11,014 nt of DNA, taken from contig JAITFC010000014.1 of assembly GCA_031281635.1 (NCBI GenBank), positions 1 through 11,014 on the forward strand, read 5' to 3'. The notes beneath the pieces are model-generated. The model did no database searches. It was not told the origin of the DNA and was given only the letters and a program-made list of their open reading frames with translations. This document shows positions 7,901 through 11,014 of the stretch, piece by piece; the first letter of the stretch is position 1, and the number at the start of each line of letters is the position of its first letter. This DNA comes from Puniceicoccales bacterium. GTDB taxonomy: Bacteria > Verrucomicrobiota > Verrucomicrobiia > Opitutales > JAIRLM01. The position numbers were made by a program, and so were the translations under genes.

Positions 7901-7946
7901 GCAACTTCTGTAAGAAACGCGAATGCGATCTGTCGACCATTGTCAT
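4923..7946 (-). CDS. Two-module OTU-like protein with Pro-Ala linker, putative effector
   Basis: Large 1007-residue protein with no signal peptide and no obvious membrane segment. Module 1 (about 150-632) resembles an OTU cysteine protease. It has a Cys box with NNSCLF (Cys212) followed by AHQVYGDDDRLAYMRAR, much like the OTU helix after the nucleophile. It also has a DDIAISEIARHYGKDVMVV segment (552-570) like the usual region before the last strands, and a His box PHW (His626). About 300 residues, including a basic patch KKKHRRH near 327-332, are inserted between the Cys box and the rest. The usual Asp three before Cys is Asn. Residues about 641-733 are a Pro-Ala-Glu linker. Module 2 (about 735-1007) repeats the pattern with LLIGY, EDI and GKPV, but Ala753 replaces Cys and Leu replaces His. 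Residues 104-147 hold four 11-residue Pro/Asn/Cys-rich repeats. GGAG lies seven bases before the ATG. The OTU assignment rests on motifs read by eye; proteolytic activity and export are inference. Confidence 0.8.
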   Translation of the reverse strand: MTMVDRSHSRFLQKLRESPLAQGCQSETPLDLLRLYQAENVFSDMGWRALFSFLYAAYCDDGTHFFPFLAALWDVIFHREKVPAALRTEVGNLRRSIALVPHNPVACNPGQVPPPASNPGNACCSPASNPRNVRRPPAPSPPVCPPSTVQDMRDARLMDYLNYGDFWVTLLNPNVRPQHQRKPEDKLWAFQMLLVQKCCEISDRGTAGNNSCLFLCTAHQVYGDDDRLAYMRARFEVGIAHLQSIVMIFGDVRVSHPVIDGQLQHAQEIISEIIYFLSTEENWRNAVIDPRQEWARLRANVMIFDPLPAFGESFEEILKKLSPPQKKKHRRHINRVNCALNALRQSLASEASSDPNSLGCWKTLKCRFEDFLGEVCNVDFRIASDENFGNERDRAMRFLEALEIRVHLGAQEPPDLTEARQRAEEELNKSFPDPKVVPCQINSARANLAYLQSRINELTILTENIVDFCRMSSMPLAEVHPLFLTRAEVFAVLDVRPDLRERSVFDYASLVSSQPIGEGQATPYDLPADQISVLSLLINYTTTICMPGNPVDDIAISEIARHYGKDVMVVSLNGQCRRYAQNGNTVNPDDSEISVGGFCDQLENAVKRGSMVLLHKTSGSADPCPHWVSIELKNPVEIPSEPAAPEPAPAPAPAPAPAPEPAASPAPAPAPAPEPAPAPEPAPAPAPAPAPAPEPAPEPEPAPAPAPEPAPAPAPEPAPAPAASPAPAPAPSAPSSTNLIPVTHWRPCGDSFANVFACALFPEKCGDSDISKWPIEETCCVLVGGLLGRIGDQLSAMIERRNDRNPKVLQVLDELRRREQVLQMYLREDVPYDATGQPLRGVNKLSIVATLESLIVSLTANLPHEYYDLCVDFVYGHEEMLQQLFRSGGKYKLPHELDAQHSPGTALLIGYVAQILSTGRIEGEDILCHLASVALGKPVIIHVCQHFATAYVPPEMRQFVPKTPYGIDQFAIDGQGIIADKRDEELWLRTAKCFRYPENINKLAGIK
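5755..6028 (-). repeat. Low-complexity Pro-Ala repeat tract in coding sequence
   Basis: About 275 bases of tandem six-base-like units (plus strand GGAGCT, GGTGCT, GGTTCT variants). On the minus strand they encode roughly 90 residues of alternating Pro-Ala with periodic Glu and occasional Ala-Ser breaks. Because the unit is a multiple of three, length changes keep the frame. Read on the plus strand the same bases give Gly-Ala/Gly-Ser repeats, which is a shadow and not a gene. Such Pro-Ala tracts are known as stiff interdomain linkers. Confidence 0.95.
7506..7637 (-). repeat. Four 11-residue tandem repeats in the OTU-like gene
   Basis: Residues 104-114, 115-125, 126-136 and 137-147 align without gaps as 11-residue units: PVACNPGQVPP, PASNPGNACCS, PASNPRNVRRP and PAPSPPVCPPS. 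The middle two share TTTGAAGCAG at a spacing of 33 bases on the plus strand. The units are rich in Pro, Asn and Cys and separate the N-terminal helical part (1-100) from the first OTU-like module. Confidence 0.75.
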
Positions 7947-8410
7947 TTTTTCGCTCCAATTAATTCACAGTTTTTGCGAACACTCACTCTCTCCAAAATG
8001 CAGTAGTAGTGTGATCTACAAAAAATTGTAGGTGACGACTGCCTATGCCCCGTGTTACACTTAATATTTTTTTCTCACAAGGCAAGATTTTTCGCGGAAT
8101 GGTTGGAAAAGAAAAAATGCTCCCAGCCACATTGGCATTATTTTGATATTGATATGTGAACCAAGGTATTGCCCCGGGTCCCCCGGTGACTCCGGACCGC
8201 TGTCCTGTTTTCGGCGCCATAGCGCGGCATGCTTTACTTTTGTGTCGAGAATCGCAGGAAAATTTTCCCACTGCGCTCGACCTAAAGTGCCTCCGGGAAG
8301 CGTTGTGGCGGAAAAATTCATTTTTCGAGGAAATAACCTTGAATGGATTTTGCGCGGGTCCACAATGCTGACGATTGCCGCTGTAACGTGTTGCAATCCT
8401 GGAGGAAGTC
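7947..8410. other. 464-base intergenic region, mostly unexplained
   Basis: Lies between the divergently read OTU-like gene and the GAPDH gene. It contains an inverted repeat at 8001-8041, then AT-rich sequence, then a GC-rich patch at about 8170-8230 where GGTCC (8177-8181) can pair with GGACC (8194-8198). A GTG-started frame from 8156 to 8371 (71 codons) runs through the GC-rich part, but it has no ribosome binding site and no recognisable product. Reading frames on the minus strand here also look random. No convincing -35/-10 pair for GAPDH was found; TTGAAT (8339-8344) and CACAAT (8361-8366) with 16 bases between is only a weak candidate. I see no tRNA, RNase P, tmRNA or signal-recognition RNA signature. 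Confidence 0.6.
8001..8041. promoter_or_regulatory. Inverted repeat upstream of the OTU-like gene
   Basis: CTACAA (8016-8021) and TTGTAG (8026-8031) are perfect inverted copies around AAAA. Outside them CAGTAGT (8001-8007) can pair with ACGACTG (8035-8041) with one mismatch. It lies 55-95 bases upstream of the OTU-like start codon and has no T-run after it in either direction, so an operator or a leader structure is more likely than a terminator. Confidence 0.5.
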
Positions 8411-9442
8411 ATGGCAAAGAGCATACGAGTGGGAATTAACGGTTTTGGCCGCATCGGGAGGTTGGTCTTCCGTGCGATGGAAGAAATGAACTTGCACAGT
8501 CAGGGCATAGAAGTGGTGGCAGTCAACGACTTAGTCCCCGCTGATAATTTGGCCTATCTGCTCAAGTATGATTCGACGCAGGGGCGCTTTGCGGGGACTG
8601 TGGAGGCGCGCGGCGAAGACACTTTGCTGGTAAATGGGCGGAAAATTGCCTGTTTGGCGGTCAAGGACGGTCCGGCAGCTATTCCGTGGAAAGATCTTGG
8701 AGTGGATATCGTTGTGGAATCTACGGGATTATTCACAGAAGCAGAAAAAGCCCGCGGACATCTGGACGCCGGAGCAAAGGTAGTCATCATTTCGGCACCG
8801 GCGAAGGGAGATGGCGTGAAAACGATTGTACGAGGCGTCAACTGCCACACACTAACAGCCAAAGACAAACTGATTTCAAATGCTTCTTGCACAACAAATT
8901 GCCTCGCGCCAGTCGTGAAAGTAGTCCTAGATAATTTCGGCATAGAAGAGGGATTGATGACCACAATTCACAGTTACACAGCCACGCAAAAAACCGTTGA
9001 TGGGCCCTCGCGCAAGGATTGGAAGGGGGGAAGGGCCGCCGCCGTAAATATCATCCCGTCTACCACCGGCGCCGCCAAAGCCGTCGGATTAGTCATTCCG
9101 CAGGTGCAGGGAAAATTGACGGGGATGTCATTTCGCGTACCGACACCGACCGTTTCAGTTGTGGATGTTACCCTACGAACGAGCAAGGAAACGTCATACG
9201 AAGAAATTTGCAAAAAAATGTCCGAAGCCGCCAATGGGTCGCTCAAGGGAATCCTGTCCTACACCGTCGACGAAGTGGTTTCTTCTGATTTTATCCATGA
9301 TACGGCCTCGTCTATCTTCGACGCTGGCTCCGGAATCGGCTTGAATAGTCGGTTCTTCAAGCTCATCTCCTGGTACGACAACGAATGGGGATATAGCTGT
9401 CGCTGTGCCGAGTTGGTTGCAAAGGTTGCCAAATTGTCATAA
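8411..9442 (+). CDS. gap: Glyceraldehyde-3-phosphate dehydrogenase, type I
   Basis: Glycolytic enzyme that oxidises and phosphorylates glyceraldehyde-3-phosphate to 1,3-bisphosphoglycerate with NAD, in the cytoplasm; it normally works as a tetramer. The 343 residues are slightly longer than the common 330-340. The NAD-binding domain begins with NGFGRIGR (10-17). Asp40 in VAVND is the residue that normally favours NAD over NADP. YDSTQGRF (53-60) is typical. Catalytic Cys160 sits in SNASCTTNC and its partner His186 in TTIHSYTATQ. RVPTPTVSVVDVT and the closing WYDNEWGYS motif are intact. GGAGG lies about six bases before the ATG. The gene stands 464 bases from its upstream neighbour, with no other glycolytic gene (such as pgk) next to it. 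A short inverted repeat follows at the stop codon. Confidence 0.97.
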   Translation: MAKSIRVGINGFGRIGRLVFRAMEEMNLHSQGIEVVAVNDLVPADNLAYLLKYDSTQGRFAGTVEARGEDTLLVNGRKIACLAVKDGPAAIPWKDLGVDIVVESTGLFTEAEKARGHLDAGAKVVIISAPAKGDGVKTIVRGVNCHTLTAKDKLISNASCTTNCLAPVVKVVLDNFGIEEGLMTTIHSYTATQKTVDGPSRKDWKGGRAAAVNIIPSTTGAAKAVGLVIPQVQGKLTGMSFRVPTPTVSVVDVTLRTSKETSYEEICKKMSEAANGSLKGILSYTVDEVVSSDFIHDTASSIFDAGSGIGLNSRFFKLISWYDNEWGYSCRCAELVAKVAKLS

Positions 9443-9459
9443 ATTCCGCCGGGAATTTT
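9441..9459 (+). terminator. Possible weak terminator after the GAPDH gene
   Basis: AAATTCC (9441-9447) and GGAATTT (9452-9458) form a seven-base stem with a GCCG loop, starting inside the TAA stop and running into TTTT (9456-9459). The stem is AT-rich and the T-run is mostly used in the stem, so termination would be partial at best. Confidence 0.3.
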
Positions 9460-9526
9460 CCTGGCATACACGGACCGGTCATTGGAAGGTACAGTTTCAA
9501 TTTGGCTGCTTGACAAGGGGATTCAG

Positions 9527-9859
9527 ATGCGGCAGGGTGTCCCCATGGAAGAGCTATCCGAATTGACATTTCCGACATTTTTGCAAGAACATAGAGTTGC
9601 GCTCGTAGATTTTTTTGCGCCGTGGTGCGGGCCCTGTCGCGCCATTGGTCCAACGATTGAGGCATTGGCCGAGGAATTTTCTGGACGCGCTGGCATCGCC
9701 AAGTGCAATGTGGATGGCGCGGATTTTTTGGCACAGAAGTATGGCGTCAGCAGCATTCCCACGCTCATTTTTTTCCGGGACGGCGAAGTGGCGGAGACGC
9801 TCATCGGATCACACACGAAGGAAGAATTATCCAAAATCCTAAATAGACTCCTCTCCTAG
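9527..9859 (+). CDS. trxA: Thioredoxin
   Basis: Small cytoplasmic disulfide reductase that passes electrons from thioredoxin reductase to targets such as ribonucleotide reductase. With the start at 9527 it has 110 residues, the normal size. It shows the thioredoxin fold with LVDFFAPWCGPC (active site WCGPC at 33-37), the cis-proline segment SIPT (Pro78), and the strand LIFFRDGEV with the following Gly of LIGSHTKEEL. No signal peptide. AAGGGG (9515-9520) six bases before the ATG decides this start over a TTG at 9482 (15 extra residues) and an ATG at 9545 (six fewer). It lies 84 bases after GAPDH and 41 bases before the permease start, so it may share a transcript with both. Confidence 0.95.
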   Translation: MRQGVPMEELSELTFPTFLQEHRVALVDFFAPWCGPCRAIGPTIEALAEEFSGRAGIAKCNVDGADFLAQKYGVSSIPTLIFFRDGEVAETLIGSHTKEELSKILNRLLS

Positions 9860-9900
9860 GCGTGGATCGGTCACTGCAACAAACCAGGGGGGAACGGACC

Positions 9901-10674
9901 ATGCGCCTCCGCTGGCAATGGTTTTGGCTTGGAATTCTGGCCGTCGCATCACTGCTGGGATTTTTTTACCAAAGTGCCGGATACGAGCAACATCTTGGCC
10001 TACGCCACGCCGGACCAAGCTGGGAACATTGGCTGGGAACGGATCTTTTGGGCCGTGACCTCTTCATGCGCCTGCTCTGCGGCGGCCACGTTTCCCTCTG
10101 CGTCGGCATCGTTGCATCGGCCATTTCACTGTCTTTGGGAACTGCAATTGGCATGCTAAGTGGATACGTCGGAGGGAGAACGGACCGCTTTCTCATAGGC
10201 TGCGTGAATGCCTTTTGCGCGTTGCCTCTCACGCTACTCACTCTGCTCTTCCTAATTTTTCTCGGAAATAGCATCTGGGTGCTCTGCTTAGCTATCGCAC
10301 TAACGGAGTGGTTTACGCTTGCCCGTGTGGTGCGGTCGAGTACGCGTGACCTGCGCAATCGCACGTTTGTACAATCTGCATACGCGCTCGGCCAGAGCCA
10401 CTTCCGCATCCTATGCCGGCACATTTTCCCTCATCTACTACCCATTCTCGCCGATTACGCGCTCCTTCTAATGGCTAATGCCGTTCTTTTGGAAGCATTT
10501 TTGAGTTTTTTAGGCATTGGCGTGCAACCGCCACGCAGCTCCTGGGGAAATATGATTGTTGCCGGCGTCCGCACATTAAATGAACATCCTTGGCAACTCA
10601 TATGGCCATCGCTATGTTTGCTTTGTACGCTATTCGCACTCACTACACTGCGTCGCGATGACTACTCCCAGTAG
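9901..10674 (+). CDS. Peptide/nickel-type ABC transporter permease, DppC family
   Basis: Inner-membrane permease subunit of a dipeptide/oligopeptide-type ABC importer. The 257 residues have a first membrane span (about 6-22), the family signature GTDLLGRDLFMRLL (46-59), further spans at about 64-86, 104-122, 125-142, 184-204 and 234-250, and the EAA loop region SAYALGQSHFRILCRHIFPH (159-178) that docks on the ATPase. SFLGIGVQPPRSSWGNMI (202-219) is also typical of DppC/OppC. The end (LRRDDYSQ) is a little shorter than the usual GDGLRDALDPR-type tail. AGGGGGGA (9886-9893) seven bases before the ATG supports this start; a GTG at 9862 would add 13 residues. The partner permease (DppB), binding protein and ATPases are not beside it. 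The substrate is unknown. Confidence 0.9.
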   Translation: MRLRWQWFWLGILAVASLLGFFYQSAGYEQHLGLRHAGPSWEHWLGTDLLGRDLFMRLLCGGHVSLCVGIVASAISLSLGTAIGMLSGYVGGRTDRFLIGCVNAFCALPLTLLTLLFLIFLGNSIWVLCLAIALTEWFTLARVVRSSTRDLRNRTFVQSAYALGQSHFRILCRHIFPHLLPILADYALLLMANAVLLEAFLSFLGIGVQPPRSSWGNMIVAGVRTLNEHPWQLIWPSLCLLCTLFALTTLRRDDYSQ

Positions 10675-10699
10675 GATGTTGGACTTTGGGGAATTTTGC

Positions 10700-10719
10700 A
10701 ATGGGTTTATTTTCCCATT
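10700..10719 (+). terminator. Possible weak terminator after the permease gene
   Basis: AATGGG (10700-10705) and CCCATT (10714-10719) can pair around an eight-base T-rich loop. The tail after it is only TTCGTTT. It is correctly placed between the permease stop and the next promoter, but the stem is short. Confidence 0.3.
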
Positions 10720-10724
10720 TTCGT

Positions 10725-10753
10725 TTGAAAATTGCACAACGCCATGCTATAAT
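10725..10753 (+). promoter_or_regulatory. Extended -10 sigma-70 promoter
   Basis: TTGAAA (10725-10730), exactly 17 bases, then a perfect TATAAT (10748-10753), preceded by TG one base upstream (10745-10746), the extended -10 element. Transcription should begin around 10759-10761, next to the ATG at 10762. This leaves practically no untranslated leader. Confidence 0.8.
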
Positions 10754-10761
10754 AGCCGCGG

Positions 10762-11014
10762 ATGAATAGGACAGCGGTAATTCTTACAACCCCAATGTTC
10801 GGGCCTGATGGTCTCAAACACATTCGAAAAGATGGCGCCAGCAAGTTTACCATTGGGCTGTGTGTTGCCTGCGTACCACCAAAAATTGTCGCTTTCCTGC
10901 TGAGCATTACACTTTTTTTGCTCGTTTTGATATTGTACATCCCCGGCGGCCTATTGGCCGGTCTGCCAGTACGTTTGGCGGAAGCGCTGCAACTGGCCTC
11001 GCCGGAAACCATGG
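10762..11014 (+). CDS. Unrecognised membrane protein, N-terminal part
   Basis: Only the first 84 codons are in the window; the frame is open to the edge. I do not recognise it. After about 40 mostly polar residues containing KHIRKDGASKFTIG comes one strong membrane segment (about 43-66, IVAFLLSITLFLLVLILYIPGG), followed by a helical stretch. With a basic N-terminal side, the N-terminus would lie in the cytoplasm. No ribosome binding site precedes the ATG, and the promoter sits directly upstream, so translation from a leaderless message is likely. An ATG at 10795 in the same frame is the main alternative start, also without a ribosome binding site. The opposite strand is open as well, but the promoter and the membrane segment favour this reading. 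Confidence 0.6.
   Translation, partial: MNRTAVILTTPMFGPDGLKHIRKDGASKFTIGLCVACVPPKIVAFLLSITLFLLVLILYIPGGLLAGLPVRLAEALQLASPETM

Noticed and set aside
8170..8230. GC-rich patch with GGTCC/GGACC pairing as a structured non-coding RNA
   Set aside because: The stem is short, no promoter or terminator brackets it, and no known RNA signature was found.
8156..8371. GTG-started frame of 71 codons upstream of GAPDH
   Set aside because: Composition is faintly protein-like, but there is no ribosome binding site, no promoter and no recognisable family, and other random frames of similar length cover the same bases.
7984..8454. Minus-strand frame of 156 codons between the OTU-like gene and GAPDH
   Set aside because: Runs into the GAPDH coding region in antisense and has no start signals.
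10707..11012. Minus-strand frame of 101 codons at the window end
   Set aside because: Antisense to the promoter-driven membrane protein frame and composed of low-quality, Ser/Arg/Pro-rich sequence.

Overview
The window is bacterial chromosomal DNA of roughly balanced base composition (judged by eye), densely coded on both strands, with no rRNA, tRNA, CRISPR array or insertion sequence that I can see. The housekeeping proteins (CTP synthase, GAPDH, thioredoxin) are typical bacterial forms. Their wording, together with a sigma-54-type response regulator and short unlinked operons, reminds me of Verrucomicrobiota (Opitutia/Puniceicoccales-like). That placement is only an impression. The big protein on the minus strand points to a host-associated lifestyle, but this is also inference.

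Layout. 1-271: end of an unrecognised gene. 272-425: a leader with a strong hairpin and an A-tract/T-tract pair in front of pyrG. 426-3338: pyrG (CTP synthase), then 3 bases later a GTG-started NtrC-type regulator (receiver, AAA+, Fis HTH). 3366-3785, minus: a small predicted secreted protein with a near-consensus sigma-70 promoter; its last codons are repeated just past its stop. 3931-4878: a secreted substrate-binding protein of the PF04392 type without its permease or ATPase. 4923-7946, minus: a 1007-residue protein with two related OTU-like (cysteine deubiquitinase fold) modules joined by a long Pro-Ala linker. 7947-8410: a 464-base non-coding stretch holding a perfect inverted repeat. 8411-10674: GAPDH, thioredoxin and one DppC-type peptide ABC permease. 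10762-end: the start of an unrecognised membrane protein, read from an extended -10 promoter that would give an almost leaderless transcript.

How it fits together. The plus-strand genes are core metabolism (nucleotide synthesis, glycolysis, redox) mixed with single transporter parts cut off from their usual partners, as seen in rearranged or reduced genomes. The OTU-like gene is the accessory element. It has no signal peptide, keeps a Cys box and a His box in the first module, and appears to have lost both catalytic residues in the second. A candidate ubiquitin-directed effector is the most interesting reading of this window.
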